DNA of 64,000 bases, from assembly GCF_019844075.1 (NCBI RefSeq), contig NZ_CP081962.1, positions 1 through 64,000 of the forward strand, written 5' to 3'. This document shows positions 16,421 to 25,606 of the stretch, in pieces; position 1 is the first letter of the stretch, and the number at the start of each line of letters is the position of its first letter. The notes under the pieces are model-generated. The model did not search any database, was not told the DNA's origin, and saw only the letters and a program-made list of their open reading frames with translations. The translations under genes were made by a program, and so were the position numbers. The DNA comes from Curtobacterium sp. TC1. Lineage in GTDB: Bacteria; Actinomycetota; Actinomycetes; Actinomycetales; Microbacteriaceae.

Positions 16421-17299
16421 TCAGGTGGAAGCGTTGTCCCCATTGGGCAGGAAGCGCTCCGCGGCAGTGTTCCTCGTGACGCCCGTCCACATCGGGGATC
16501 GTTGGAAGCCGAAGTCGGGACCGAAAAACTGCCGTGCCGCAGACCCGTTCCTGTTTAGGACTGCTTCCAGCCATGCGGTGGTGACGGACGCGAAACCGCT
16601 GTCGTCCTTCGTGGAAACTGACTCGAAATGTGTCGCACCGCGAAGGCTGCCATAGACCATGGGGCCTCGTGCTCGATCTCGCATCCAACGTTCGACATAT
16701 AGCGGCGGGTAAACGATCACGTCGGAAGTTCCCGTGAGTAGCAGCATTGGGGTAGATATGAGCGCGACATCCGCGAGGGGCCCGGGCTGGATGGGGATCA
16801 GCGTTCTTACGCGCGGGTCAATTGCTGCATTGATGGCTGCTTGACCGCCCTGTGAGTGCCCGCTGGAGGCGATCTTGTCCAGCCGCAGCGCACCCGCGAA
16901 CAGTCCCGCAGAAGCTTCATTCTGCCGTTCCAGCGAGTCGATACACTGACGCATCAAGAGCCCGAGCGCGGCATTCGGGGTATTTGCTGCTGCAACAACG
17001 TACCCGTAACTCACCCAATGCTTGAAGAGCCCTCGATACACCACCGGGACAGCGCCGGTACCGTTGCCCCAAATAATCACTGGTCTAGGGTCATCAGCGG
17101 AGATGTCTGACGGGTAATAAATGGTGCTCAGCGCTTGCACCAAAACCGACATCTTGTGTGGTCCTGGAATCTTCCACCGCTCGATATCTGGCAAGCTCAC
17201 AACGTCCCGCGCCTCCGTAAAAGTTCTGGAACTGACCCCGGCGAGGATTGAAGCTGCTGTCACGAACTTCATAAAACTCCGCCGATCTACCTGATGCAT
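16421..17299 (-). CDS. secreted alpha/beta hydrolase
   Basis: The 292-residue serine hydrolase has an N-terminal export signal with a twin-arginine-like start (VDRRSFMKFVTAAS). The alpha/beta core shows VIIWGNGTG (oxyanion region), GHSQGGQAAI (nucleophile Ser), LLTGTSDVIV (acidic residue) and GATHFES (His). The fold and order resemble PET-hydrolase/lipase-like and chlorophyllase-like enzymes, so an ester substrate is likely but cannot be named. GAGGAG sits 9 bp before the ATG. The last residues lie near 16421 without a visible terminator. GC content is lower here than in flanking genes. Confidence 0.8.
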   Translation of the reverse strand: MHQVDRRSFMKFVTAASILAGVSSRTFTEARDVVSLPDIERWKIPGPHKMSVLVQALSTIYYPSDISADDPRPVIIWGNGTGAVPVVYRGLFKHWVSYGYVVAAANTPNAALGLLMRQCIDSLERQNEASAGLFAGALRLDKIASSGHSQGGQAAINAAIDPRVRTLIPIQPGPLADVALISTPMLLLTGTSDVIVYPPLYVERWMRDRARGPMVYGSLRGATHFESVSTKDDSGFASVTTAWLEAVLNRNGSAARQFFGPDFGFQRSPMWTGVTRNTAAERFLPNGDNAST

Positions 17300-17507
17300 G
17301 GCTCGCTCTCCTCACGTCTTCGACCCATCGTCGGCCATGATCAGCAACCTCGCCCTGATATACCGCCCGAGCTGGTTATTTTGCTCATACTGTCTCGCGG
17401 TGGTCAAGTGGGCTCGTGTCGCTGCGATTCTGGCGACGTCGTTACATCACGAATTCGTGACTGCGGCGAGAGATGTCTGATATTCGACTGACAAGTGGGG
17501 CTCTTCG

Positions 17508-19724
17508 ATGATGAAATTGACACGAAATTTGTTCTTTGCTGCCGGGGGAAGTGTTCTTCTCACGGTCGCAGCAACAACCTTGGTTCCGATGCACCAGTCG
17601 GCGTCTGCTGCGGACCTCCCCGCTGACGCTGGTGCCTTTAGCGGCGCTGCTCGTAATTATGGCGTCTTCGCCGGTGTTGGTCTGCTGAACGACTCGGTGA
17701 ATGCTCGCGCGAACATCGCCGAGAGCGTGGTCGCGGTCAACTCGGAGGGGCTGTCGCAGTACGACGGAACCGGCGTGGGCGATTACGCGGTCCCCGGCAC
17801 CGTCGCGAATGACCCGACCGCGCGTGCGTACAGCCGTGCTGCCCCTGTCGGTGCGGGCTTCACGGGGCTCAACCTGAACCCCGTGCGATCGCAGTCCACA
17901 TCGACGACGGTACAGGAGACCGCGAACAACGACCAGGACTTCGGGGCAGTCGACCTCAGCCCGCTCGCAACACTCGACGCGCTCACTGGTTCCACGAAGA
18001 CCGCCTGGACGGATGACGTGCTGAACGACGGCGGTGTCGTCGCAAGTTCGAGCTCGAACACGGGCAACCTACAACTCGTTCCGCGGATCGAGGCTGGGGG
18101 CGCGCCGGTTCCCGGCGTCTCACGCGTGCTGCCACTCGGGCAAGCCAATCTGGGGCAGAACACGAACGAGGTGAGGCTGGTCGCTTCTCCCACAGCCACC
18201 TGCCCGGCGGCACTGGCAGCGGAGACCACCTCGACATGGAAGTTCGCCGATGTGCAGCTCTTCGGCGGCAATGTCGGGGTTAGCTGGGGTGGTGAGTCTG
18301 GCGCGGACGACACCGGCACGATCACTGCGCGGACCACCGGCCAGCCGGGAGGTGCGACGCTCACGGTGTCACAGCTTCCGACGATGACCGTGCAGATCGG
18401 CGGTCCCAACGGTCGCGCTGTGCAGATCGAGCCCGGGGCAGCTATCGAGATCTCCGACCTCTTCGCCGGCTCCCAGCTTGGTTCTGCCCTTTCTCGCATC
18501 GTCGACGGGCAGCTTGCTTACGGAGGCACTACCAACGTCGTGCAGACCGCAGACGGAACCCGCGCCTCGGGGTCGATGAACGGCCTCAACGCCGACCTCA
18601 CCCTCCTCCCGGTTCCCGTTGTGGCCCCGAGCGGTCTCGGGTCCGCCGAACTCGGGTTCGAGCGCGTCGATGTCGATTCGACCATGCAGGCCGGTGGGCT
18701 GCATTGCACGGAAACCGGGTCCAACGCTGACGCGGATGCGACGACGGCGACGAACGGTGCGACGAACGCGGATGCGACGACGGCGACGAACGGTGCGACG
18801 AACGCGGATGCGACGACGGCGACGAACGGTGCGACGAACGCGGATGCGACGACGGCGACGAACGGTGCGACGAACGCGGATGCGACGACGGCGACGAACG
18901 GTGCGACGAACGCGGATGCGACGACGGCGACGAACGGTGCGACGGACGCGGATGCGACGACGGCGACGAACGGTGCGACGGACGCGGATGCGACGACGGC
19001 GACGAACGGTGCGACGGACGCGGATGCGACGACGGCGACGAACGGTGCGACGAACGCGGATGCGACGACGGCGACGAACGGTGCGACGAACGCGGATGCG
19101 ACGACGGCGACGAACGGTGCGACGGACGCGGATGCGACGACGGCGACGAACGGTGCGACGAATACCAACGCGTCAGCGTCAGCCGCGGCGGACGCGCAAG
19201 CCAATGCCGCAGCGCAGGCAGCGGCACAGGCTAACGCAACAACAGCGGCCTCTGCGGCTGCGAATAGCGATGCGACCGCGGCAGCGCAGTCAGCTTCGAA
19301 CAGCACCGCATCCGCAAACGCCTCGCAGAACGCAACATCGAACGCCGATGCTGCTGCTGCAGCCGCAGCCCAGGCTGCCTCGAACGGTGACAACAGTTCC
19401 GATAGCAACGCCGATACGTCGGCCGCGGGGAACGTGTCAGGGGCCTCGGCTGCTCAGGCTGCGGCGATCTCGAACGCGTCGACAAATGCATCCGCGAACG
19501 CATCGGGCACGGCGAGCGGGGCGACCACGGTGGTAACGGCGGCGGGCGCCTCAAACGGGGCGGGACAGCACCATGCCTCGGGAAATGGCGGATCCCTCGC
19601 CTTCACCGGCGCTGATCGGTCACTGATGGTCGGGCTGTCTGCTACCGCGATCGCGCTGCTGCTCATGGGCGGCATCTTGGCCGCCGCCGCGGCACGACGA
19701 CGACGCCTCAAGGTAGTCAGCTAA
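17508..19724 (+). CDS. choice-of-anchor G surface protein with LAXTG sorting signal
   Basis: The 738-residue cell-surface protein has a signal peptide (to about residue 35, ending SASAA). A long beta-rich region (about 40-400) matches the choice-of-anchor G type. Next come twelve near-identical 12-residue repeats (ADATTATNGATN/D, about 410-553) and a second low-complexity Ala/Asn/Ser region. The C-terminus has LAFTG, a hydrophobic helix and RRRRLK, a class-E-type sorting signal. It is likely covalently attached to the wall by a sortase encoded elsewhere. The first ATG (17508) is followed by a second at 17511; the ribosome binding site is weak. It precedes the SdpAB-like pair on the same strand. 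Confidence 0.85.
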   Translation: MMKLTRNLFFAAGGSVLLTVAATTLVPMHQSASAADLPADAGAFSGAARNYGVFAGVGLLNDSVNARANIAESVVAVNSEGLSQYDGTGVGDYAVPGTVANDPTARAYSRAAPVGAGFTGLNLNPVRSQSTSTTVQETANNDQDFGAVDLSPLATLDALTGSTKTAWTDDVLNDGGVVASSSSNTGNLQLVPRIEAGGAPVPGVSRVLPLGQANLGQNTNEVRLVASPTATCPAALAAETTSTWKFADVQLFGGNVGVSWGGESGADDTGTITARTTGQPGGATLTVSQLPTMTVQIGGPNGRAVQIEPGAAIEISDLFAGSQLGSALSRIVDGQLAYGGTTNVVQTADGTRASGSMNGLNADLTLLPVPVVAPSGLGSAELGFERVDVDSTMQAGGLHCTETGSNADADATTATNGATNADATTATNGATNADATTATNGATNADATTATNGATNADATTATNGATNADATTATNGATDADATTATNGATDADATTATNGATDADATTATNGATNADATTATNGATNADATTATNGATDADATTATNGATNTNASASAAADAQANAAAQAAAQANATTAASAAANSDATAAAQSASNSTASANASQNATSNADAAAAAAAQAASNGDNSSDSNADTSAAGNVSGASAAQAAAISNASTNASANASGTASGATTVVTAAGASNGAGQHHASGNGGSLAFTGADRSLMVGLSATAIALLLMGGILAAAAARRRRLKVVS
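18735..19166 (+). repeat. 36-bp in-frame tandem repeat, twelve copies
   Basis: Twelve tandem copies of GCGGATGCGACGACGGCGAC plus GAACGGTGCGACGAAC are nearly identical at the DNA level. The main variation is AAC versus GAC at one codon. That conservation points to recent expansion by slippage or unequal crossover, and the copy number is probably variable. Confidence 0.92.
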
Positions 19725-19815
19725 TTCAGCCGCTGTGGGGTGTCGTGACGATGGCTTCGGCTGTTGTCGTGGCACCCCACGCCCCGACCGAAGACATGCG
19801 AACGAGGAGGACAAC

Positions 19816-20589
19816 ATGCGCCCAACGCAGACGCAACCGAAACCACGTCGTAACCTTCGCCAGTGGCTGTCGAACGCCGCCGCCGGCGGCATCCTCTTCT
19901 TCGCCGGCTGGCAGATCTTCGCGTCCTTCTTGTGGATCGCTCCGCCGACAGCCATGCGACAACTCGTCCCGGGAGATCTGCTCGAGCGGTACATGCTGCC
20001 CTGGTTTGGGCAGAGCTGGTCGGTGTTCGCTCCCGACCCGATCAACGGCGACAACGAAATCCTTGTCCGCGCACAGATTAGCAGCGACAATGGCGCTGCC
20101 ACGGTGTGGGTTAGCGCGACGGACGTGGAGTACGCCCTTGCCTGGCATAACCCGTTCCCGCCCAAGGCCGCGACGATGGGGGCGCATCAAGCCGCGTCCT
20201 TCCGCGACGCCTGGGGAGCGTTGAATACGAAGCAGCGAGAAGTAGCCGGTCGCTCGTTTACCAACGAACCAGCACTGGAACGTGCACTCGAGATCCTCGG
20301 GCCGACCGCCGTGGCGGCAAGGTACCTGCAGGAAGACGAGCGAACCGCGGCGTACGCGACAGAAGTTGCCTACAGCATCTGGGGATCGCGTGTCGAAGCC
20401 GTGCAGTTCCGCGTCCAGCGACACGGCATCGTTCCGTTTGCAAGCCGGAACGATATCAAACCGCAACGCCCAGCTCCGGTCGTTGCCGCGACCGGCTGGC
20501 GCAACGTCGGATTCTCCTTCAGTCGTGCCGATGACGGCTTCCGGAACACCTTCCAGAAAGCCTGGGCTCTCTACAAGGCGCGGCAATGA
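19816..20589 (+). CDS. SdpA-like DUF5819 family protein
   Basis: The 257-residue protein has one N-terminal membrane helix (about 20-40, AAAGGILFFAGWQIFASFLW). It then shows the DUF5819 signature MLPWFGQSWSVFAPDPINGD. The rest is a soluble extracellular domain with conserved aromatic residues. Members of this family co-occur with HTTM proteins and are relatives of SdpA of the Bacillus sporulation-delaying peptide system. The ATG at 19816 follows GAGGAGG by 6 bp. Its stop overlaps the next start by 4 bp (ATGA), so it is co-translated with the HTTM gene. Confidence 0.82.
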   Translation: MRPTQTQPKPRRNLRQWLSNAAAGGILFFAGWQIFASFLWIAPPTAMRQLVPGDLLERYMLPWFGQSWSVFAPDPINGDNEILVRAQISSDNGAATVWVSATDVEYALAWHNPFPPKAATMGAHQAASFRDAWGALNTKQREVAGRSFTNEPALERALEILGPTAVAARYLQEDERTAAYATEVAYSIWGSRVEAVQFRVQRHGIVPFASRNDIKPQRPAPVVAATGWRNVGFSFSRADDGFRNTFQKAWALYKARQ

Positions 20590-21827
20590 CAGTGGCAGGA
20601 ACGATTCAGGCGCTCCTGCGTGCTGCGTGGGTCTCGTTTTCGGATGCTTGCGATGCTGTCGTATCGCGTGTTGTCACGGCAACAGCACAGGCGTGGGCGT
20701 GGTTCACGGCCGCCCCGCATGCGCTGCACGGCCTCGCAGTTACGCGCATTCTGCTTGGCGTAGCCATATTCGGAGAGATGGTGTCAAACTCGTTCACTCG
20801 GGACTACTCCTACGGTGCGAAGTGGACTGGCCAGTTCGCGGCTCCATCCACGGACTTCGTCACGTTCTTCCCCTATGCCTGGGTATGGCTGGCGGCCTCA
20901 CACCCCGCTGGCCTCGCACTGTTGTTCGGTGTCGTTGCGGGAGCGGCAGTGATGCTCATCCTCGGAGTAGGAACCCGAGTCGCGATTATTACCCTGTTGA
21001 TCTTATGGGTTGGATTGGGCCAGCTCACCACGTTCACCGCGGATCAGAGCGACAACTTAATCCGGATCGCCCTCACGCTGCTCTTTTTCACAGACCCCAG
21101 CTCGGCCTTCACCGTTCGCCAGCAACGACCGCTGAACTGTCCTCGTTCGGCACTTCAGAACGCGGCGCATAACGGAGCACTTGCCGCACTCGGTGCGCAG
21201 GTGTGCTTCATCTACGCCGCGGGCGGCCTCTATAAGGCCGGCGGCCAAGCCTGGGCGCAGGGATGGGCGATCTATGATCCGCTGCACGTCAAACAGTTCA
21301 GCACGTGGCCCGAGCTTGCCGACCTCGTAACGGCCTGGGGGCCGGGAGTTGCGCTTATGACCACGCTCACCGTGCTGGTGCAAATGACCTTTCCGGTGCT
21401 GTTGCTAACTGGATGGACCCGCCGTGCAGCACTCATCGTCCTACTCGGCTTCCACATCGGCATCGGCATTCTCATGGGGTTGCCCTGGTTCTCCATCAGC
21501 GCAGTCGCCATCGACGCCGTCTTTATCCGAGAACGCACCTGGCAGCGCGCACTCGCAACCCTGCGCGCCGCGCGATACCGAACGGAGCACATCCTCGCCC
21601 ATGACCGACCAACAGACTCCCCCAGCGAGCTCTCACCAGCCCAACGCCCGGCGCCAATCCCAGTTGTACTCACGGCAGAAAGCACAACTCACCGTAATCG
21701 GGTTGCTCACGCTCGCGCTCGTCGGCTGCAGCAGCGCCGCGACCGTTCGAGGCGAACCGTCCGCATCGGCTTTCACTCCGACGGCAATGCCCTCAGCGCC
21801 GTCCCGGACAGCGGAACCACCCGCTGA
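20586..21827 (+). CDS. SdpB-like HTTM membrane protein
   Basis: The 413-residue protein carries an HTTM (vitamin-K-dependent carboxylase-like) domain with several membrane helices between about residues 50 and 310. RILLGVAIFGEMV, ADQSDNLIRIALTLLFF and a GGLYKAGGQAW motif are typical of SdpB-type proteins. With the DUF5819 gene it forms the SdpAB pair that matures a peptide toxin in Bacillus. The last 75 or so residues are polar and Arg-rich and lie in a 227-bp overlap with the next gene, so the true C-terminus may be shorter, or a frameshift may have extended it. Confidence 0.82.
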   Translation: MTVAGTIQALLRAAWVSFSDACDAVVSRVVTATAQAWAWFTAAPHALHGLAVTRILLGVAIFGEMVSNSFTRDYSYGAKWTGQFAAPSTDFVTFFPYAWVWLAASHPAGLALLFGVVAGAAVMLILGVGTRVAIITLLILWVGLGQLTTFTADQSDNLIRIALTLLFFTDPSSAFTVRQQRPLNCPRSALQNAAHNGALAALGAQVCFIYAAGGLYKAGGQAWAQGWAIYDPLHVKQFSTWPELADLVTAWGPGVALMTTLTVLVQMTFPVLLLTGWTRRAALIVLLGFHIGIGILMGLPWFSISAVAIDAVFIRERTWQRALATLRAARYRTEHILAHDRPTDSPSELSPAQRPAPIPVVLTAESTTHRNRVAHARARRLQQRRDRSRRTVRIGFHSDGNALSAVPDSGTTR

Positions 21828-22185
21828 AGACGATTTCTGCGCCGCTGCCGCTGACCTCGTAGCAGCCACGAATACCACTGCCACTAAGACTACGCCGGAC
21901 ACGATTCATTCCGGCCTACAGAAACTTCAGCAGCTATATCAGCACCTCAGTCGAACGAGCACCCCCTCGATCGGATCTCAAGATTGGGCAAAGGTAGTCA
22001 CCGCTTACACGAAGACACTGAACCGGTTCGACGAGCAACAACGATCCACCGCTGACGACCAATTCATTTATCTCCTTGCCGAAGCGGTGCAACGCCAGAA
22101 CGACGCGGTGCGTCACTGGCGAGCAGCTGTACAAGAACGCTGCGGGGTCGACCTTGCACCACTTTACGTCTCTGGACCGCGGTGA
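21601..22185 (+). CDS. putative lipoprotein linked to the SdpAB-like pair
   Basis: The 194-residue protein has a polar N-terminus, a hydrophobic helix and a lipobox (LTLALVGC, Cys near residue 43). A Ser/Thr/Pro linker follows, then a helical extracellular domain (about 80-190) with DLVAATNTTATKT, KLQQLYQHLS and an isolated Cys near the C-terminus. It begins inside the 3' end of the HTTM gene in another frame, which is an unusually long overlap. It could be the precursor or immunity partner of the SdpAB-like system, but no similarity to SdpC was recognised. Confidence 0.72.
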   Translation: MTDQQTPPASSHQPNARRQSQLYSRQKAQLTVIGLLTLALVGCSSAATVRGEPSASAFTPTAMPSAPSRTAEPPAEDDFCAAAADLVAATNTTATKTTPDTIHSGLQKLQQLYQHLSRTSTPSIGSQDWAKVVTAYTKTLNRFDEQQRSTADDQFIYLLAEAVQRQNDAVRHWRAAVQERCGVDLAPLYVSGPR

Positions 22186-22370
22186 TGAAATGCGTATGGC
22201 CAAACGCGATCACAATTGTCTTGCCTGGAGCGGCGGTGCAGCAGGTTAGCGACTTCGCGTCGTTACATTATCGTCGATCGACTGTCGCCCTAGAAATGGT
22301 CCTTCGCCATCGTGCGGGTCGCTGCTCCGATTGTCACACAGTCCCCCCGGGTCTATTCGAGGATGGTCAA

Positions 22371-22697
22371 ATGCTTGACAAAGACATCGCTATTGCGACC
22401 GACCTCGAGAGGCAGATCATTGAGGTAACCGGGGTTGCAAAAGTCTACCAGCGGCAGGTTCTGCACTCGGCCGAACGCTCGCTGGCGACATGGAATGCAC
22501 GAGGCCAGCGCGAACCACACGTCACAATCTTTGACGGAATTGTGACCGTGATTATCGGAACAGCGGAAGGATCCATAGCCCGCGATGTTGCTCATGAGGT
22601 TCACGCTGTTGTCCTGGGTTTTCTCACTGCGAGGGGCTTGCCGCTCGTCCGCGTGGACGTTCAAATCGCCACCATTGGGCTTAGTACCCGTCGGTGA
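22371..22697 (+). CDS. hypothetical small protein, weakly Asp23/Gls24-like
   Basis: The 108-residue product begins at ATG 22371, preceded by GAGGATGG; the frame is open back to 22182 but the earlier part does not look like protein. The layout is a helix, an IIEVTGVAKVY segment, VTIFDGIVTVIIG and a closing VDVQIATIGL. This has the look of the small Asp23/Gls24 envelope-stress fold, but the match is weak. It is likely a cytosolic protein. GC content is lower than the neighbours. Confidence 0.5.
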   Translation: MLDKDIAIATDLERQIIEVTGVAKVYQRQVLHSAERSLATWNARGQREPHVTIFDGIVTVIIGTAEGSIARDVAHEVHAVVLGFLTARGLPLVRVDVQIATIGLSTRR

Positions 22698-23253
22698 TAG
22701 TCTCGTGGCTTGAACCGCGCAAGCATGCGCTCACGATATCCCTGCGAGTGAGGCGAAAGGATATTTTTCGGTTATGGGCGCGCCATGCAATAAGGATTGG
22801 TCTTGATCTAAGAAGTTACTTCCGATTGTGTGGTGCGTTACAGAACCGTCAGGGGTGCCGCGGGCCGCTCGAATTTTCTGTCGCGTCTGTCGGGGAGAGC
22901 TGCATTGCCCCCAGGACGGGCGGGTTGCTGGCTGGTCGTCGCCGACAGGAAGGGTGCCGTCATCCGGGATTCCGCCCGAGCCAGTAGGCCCGGCTTCGTG
23001 CAGTGCCCCGAAACCCGCCCCCCTCCGATCGTGATTTTGGGGGCCCCTTGCTGCGCACGCCGGCCCGCGTCCGCGGGAGCGACAGTCGCCGACCTCGAGC
23101 CCTAGCTTGCCGGCTAATGGCGAGTCTATAAACCTGAATCAGGTCGATGATGATGATGGTCGTTCACGTTTATGCTCAGCTTAAGTTCCGCGAAGGTCGC
23201 CCTTGCGTGCTGCGTCATTGGTGTGCCAACCTGGGGGTTGTTCGGGCGTGAAG
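22698..23253 (+). other. intergenic region without a recognised gene
   Basis: This region of about 560 bp lies before the AraC-type regulator. GC content is relatively low near 22740-22830 and again near 23110-23260. I see no convincing gene, terminator or repeat in it. Confidence 0.5.
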
Positions 23254-24060
23254 ATGATCTACCTAGGCGTGGATAAGTGGGATATGAGCTACCAGACGTG
23301 TTGGATACAAGATTCGTACCTCTCCGCAAAATGGATGGGTACCTCTGTGCCGCGGGGTGCCGACGTGATTGCCCACATCAAGGACGGATCTGGAGTTATT
23401 GTTGACGACCGCGGCAAAGTAGTTCGCGCAAGGCCCGGAAGGTTCTATCTTCTGAGCGCGGTCCGTAAGATGGATTTCTGCGCTGACACCTCTCGACTAT
23501 CGCTCATATATGGTGTTCGTGGCAATGATCACGGGGATCGGCTCGTGCGCCAGTGTGTTCCGTCCGGCAATGGCGAGGATCTTAGCCGTATTGCTATTGA
23601 CGTCCGTAAGCACATCAATAGGTCGTCAGATGACGTCGAATGGCAAGGAATCATACGCCGGCTCAATGAGGCTGTCGAGGCGTCCTACCCTGTTGAAAAC
23701 CCAGGGGTGACCTGCGATTCGGCATTCCAAAACCTGTTACTGCAGATGCACTGTGGGCGGTTCGATGCAGTGCGGACCGTGGGGCTTTCAAGGTCGCTTG
23801 CCGATTTCTCGAACATGTCTGAACGATCCATCCAGATGAAATTCCGTCGGTACCTTGGGGTATCTCCGGCGGAATACATGCGAAACATCACGCTCGACGA
23901 GGCGCATCGACTACTGAGCGATCCGGGGGAGTCAGCGGGGGTCGGTGAGGTTGCTGCTCGGCTTGGGTTTTCAAATCCAGGCCGATTCGCTGAGCACTAT
24001 CTGCAGCGGCATAACGAGATGCCAAGCGCTACGTTGCGGAGGGCGCGCGTCGTTCGCTGA
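23254..24060 (+). CDS. AraC-family transcriptional regulator
   Basis: The 268-residue protein has an N-terminal sensor-like region (about 1-165) and a C-terminal AraC HTH (about 170-265). FSNMSERSIQMKFRRYLGVS covers the first helix-turn-helix and LGFSNPGRFAEHYLQRHNEM covers the second. PAEYMRNITLDEAHRLL is the usual linking helix. The start at ATG 23254 gives a family-like N-terminus; the frame is open a little further back. The effector is not predictable. It lies upstream of the convergent polysaccharide operon. Confidence 0.85.
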   Translation: MIYLGVDKWDMSYQTCWIQDSYLSAKWMGTSVPRGADVIAHIKDGSGVIVDDRGKVVRARPGRFYLLSAVRKMDFCADTSRLSLIYGVRGNDHGDRLVRQCVPSGNGEDLSRIAIDVRKHINRSSDDVEWQGIIRRLNEAVEASYPVENPGVTCDSAFQNLLLQMHCGRFDAVRTVGLSRSLADFSNMSERSIQMKFRRYLGVSPAEYMRNITLDEAHRLLSDPGESAGVGEVAARLGFSNPGRFAEHYLQRHNEMPSATLRRARVVR

Positions 24061-24178
24061 TCGTAATCGCTTGGTGGCATGCACAAAGAGACGTGTTCGC
24101 TTGGGCCTGGAGGTGAACGCCATAGCCGTACTGACGCCGGCTCCACCCTCCGGCACGAACCCGTCTCGCGAACGGTGA

Positions 24179-25606
24179 CTAGCGGCTCGTGGCCAACGAT
24201 TCGTTCGTCCCCGCTGCGACGCTCACGGGTGCACCCGTGACCGGCGTGGGCCGCCCCAGGGAACGGACGGTCCACCCCGCTTTGACCCAGTCGTGGACCG
24301 GGAGGCAGTTGCGCGCGTCGATCACGACGCGGCGACCGACGAGGTCACCGAGGGCGACCGGGTCGGCGGTGATGATCTCGTTCCACTCGGTGAGCACCAG
24401 GACGACGTCGGCGCCCTCGATCGCGTCCGTCATCGACGCGGCGTAGCTCAGCGTCGGGAACGAGCGCTTCGCCGGCTCCATCGCCTCGGGGTCCCAGAGG
24501 GTGACCTGGGCGCCGCGCAGGTGCAGTGCAGCGGCGACGTTGAGCGCCGGGGAGTCCCGCACGTCGTCGGTCAGGGGCTTGAACGCAGCGCCGATCACGG
24601 CCACCCGACGGTTCAGCACCGATCCCCCGGCCGAGTCGATCGCCATGTCGATGACCCGCTGACGCTGGCCCATGTTGATCTCGTCGACCTGCTGCATGAG
24701 GCCGACGACCTGGCCCGCGCCGATCTCGTTCGCGCGGTACATGAGCGCTCGGATGTCCTTCGGCAGGCAACCGCCTCCGAAGCCGAGGCCGGCGTTCAGG
24801 AACTTCCGGCCGATGCGGGCGTCGTGCCCGAGGGCGTCGGCGAGCGTCGACACGTCGGCGCCGGTGATCGCGCACATCTCCGAGATCGCGTTGATGAACG
24901 AGATCTTCGTGGCGAGGAACGCGTTCGCGCTCACCTTGACGAGCTCGGCCGTCGCCAGGTCGGTGCTGATGACCGGGGTGCCCTCGCTGATCGGCGCGGC
25001 GTAGACCTCGCGGATGACGGCGTCAGCGGCCTCGGACGCACCGCCCCAGACCAGGCGGTCCGGGTGCAGGGTGTCCTCGACGGCCTTGCCCTCGCGGAGG
25101 AACTCCGGGTTCCAGATGAGCTCGGCATCGATCCCGGAGGGCGTGAACTCGCGGACGATGCCGCGCAGTCGCGCCGCGGTGCCGACCGGGACCGTCGACT
25201 TGCCGACGATGAGGCCCGGGTGGGTGAGGTTCTCGGCGACGCCGCGGGTGGCGCTCTCGACGTACGCCAGGTTGGCGGCGTGCGAGCCCGCCTTCTGCGG
25301 GGTGCCGACGCAGACGAAGTGGACGTCCGCGGCGGCGACGGCCGAGGCGATGTCGGCGGTGAACCGGAGCTTGCCGCTCGCGACGTGCTTCGTGATGAGC
25401 TCCGGCAGGCCGGGTTCGAAGAACGGGACCTCGCCGGCGGACAACGCGGCGAGCTTCGCCGGGTCGACGTCCACGCCGATGGTCTCGAAACCCATCTCGG
25501 CCATGGCGGCCGCGTGGGTGGCACCGAGGTAGCCGGTGCCGATGACGCTGATGACGGGTGCGGGACGGGTGTCGGCCTGGTCGGGCGACTTCTTGGACGC
25601 GGTCAT
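24179..25606 (-). CDS. ugd: UDP-glucose 6-dehydrogenase
   Basis: The 475-residue NAD-dependent enzyme oxidises UDP-glucose to UDP-glucuronate. It has the N-terminal Rossmann motif GTGYLG (about 18-23), the central helix region ELVKVSANAFLATKISFINA, and the active-site loop GFGGGCLPKD with the catalytic Cys near residue 277. A C-terminal UDP-binding domain opens with GAAFKP and DDVRDSP. Length and motif order match the family. AGGAGGT lies 6 bp before ATG 25606; the frame continues upstream but overlaps the preceding gene. It is the last gene of the GT2-GH26-ugd operon and would supply its glucuronate donor. Confidence 0.95.
   Translation of the reverse strand: MTASKKSPDQADTRPAPVISVIGTGYLGATHAAAMAEMGFETIGVDVDPAKLAALSAGEVPFFEPGLPELITKHVASGKLRFTADIASAVAAADVHFVCVGTPQKAGSHAANLAYVESATRGVAENLTHPGLIVGKSTVPVGTAARLRGIVREFTPSGIDAELIWNPEFLREGKAVEDTLHPDRLVWGGASEAADAVIREVYAAPISEGTPVISTDLATAELVKVSANAFLATKISFINAISEMCAITGADVSTLADALGHDARIGRKFLNAGLGFGGGCLPKDIRALMYRANEIGAGQVVGLMQQVDEINMGQRQRVIDMAIDSAGGSVLNRRVAVIGAAFKPLTDDVRDSPALNVAAALHLRGAQVTLWDPEAMEPAKRSFPTLSYAASMTDAIEGADVVLVLTEWNEIITADPVALGDLVGRRVVIDARNCLPVHDWVKAGWTVRSLGRPTPVTGAPVSVAAGTNESLATSR

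Noticed and set aside
18735..19166. CRISPR-like or satellite DNA reading of the 36-bp repeat
   Set aside because: The units are contiguous without spacers and encode an in-frame protein stalk.
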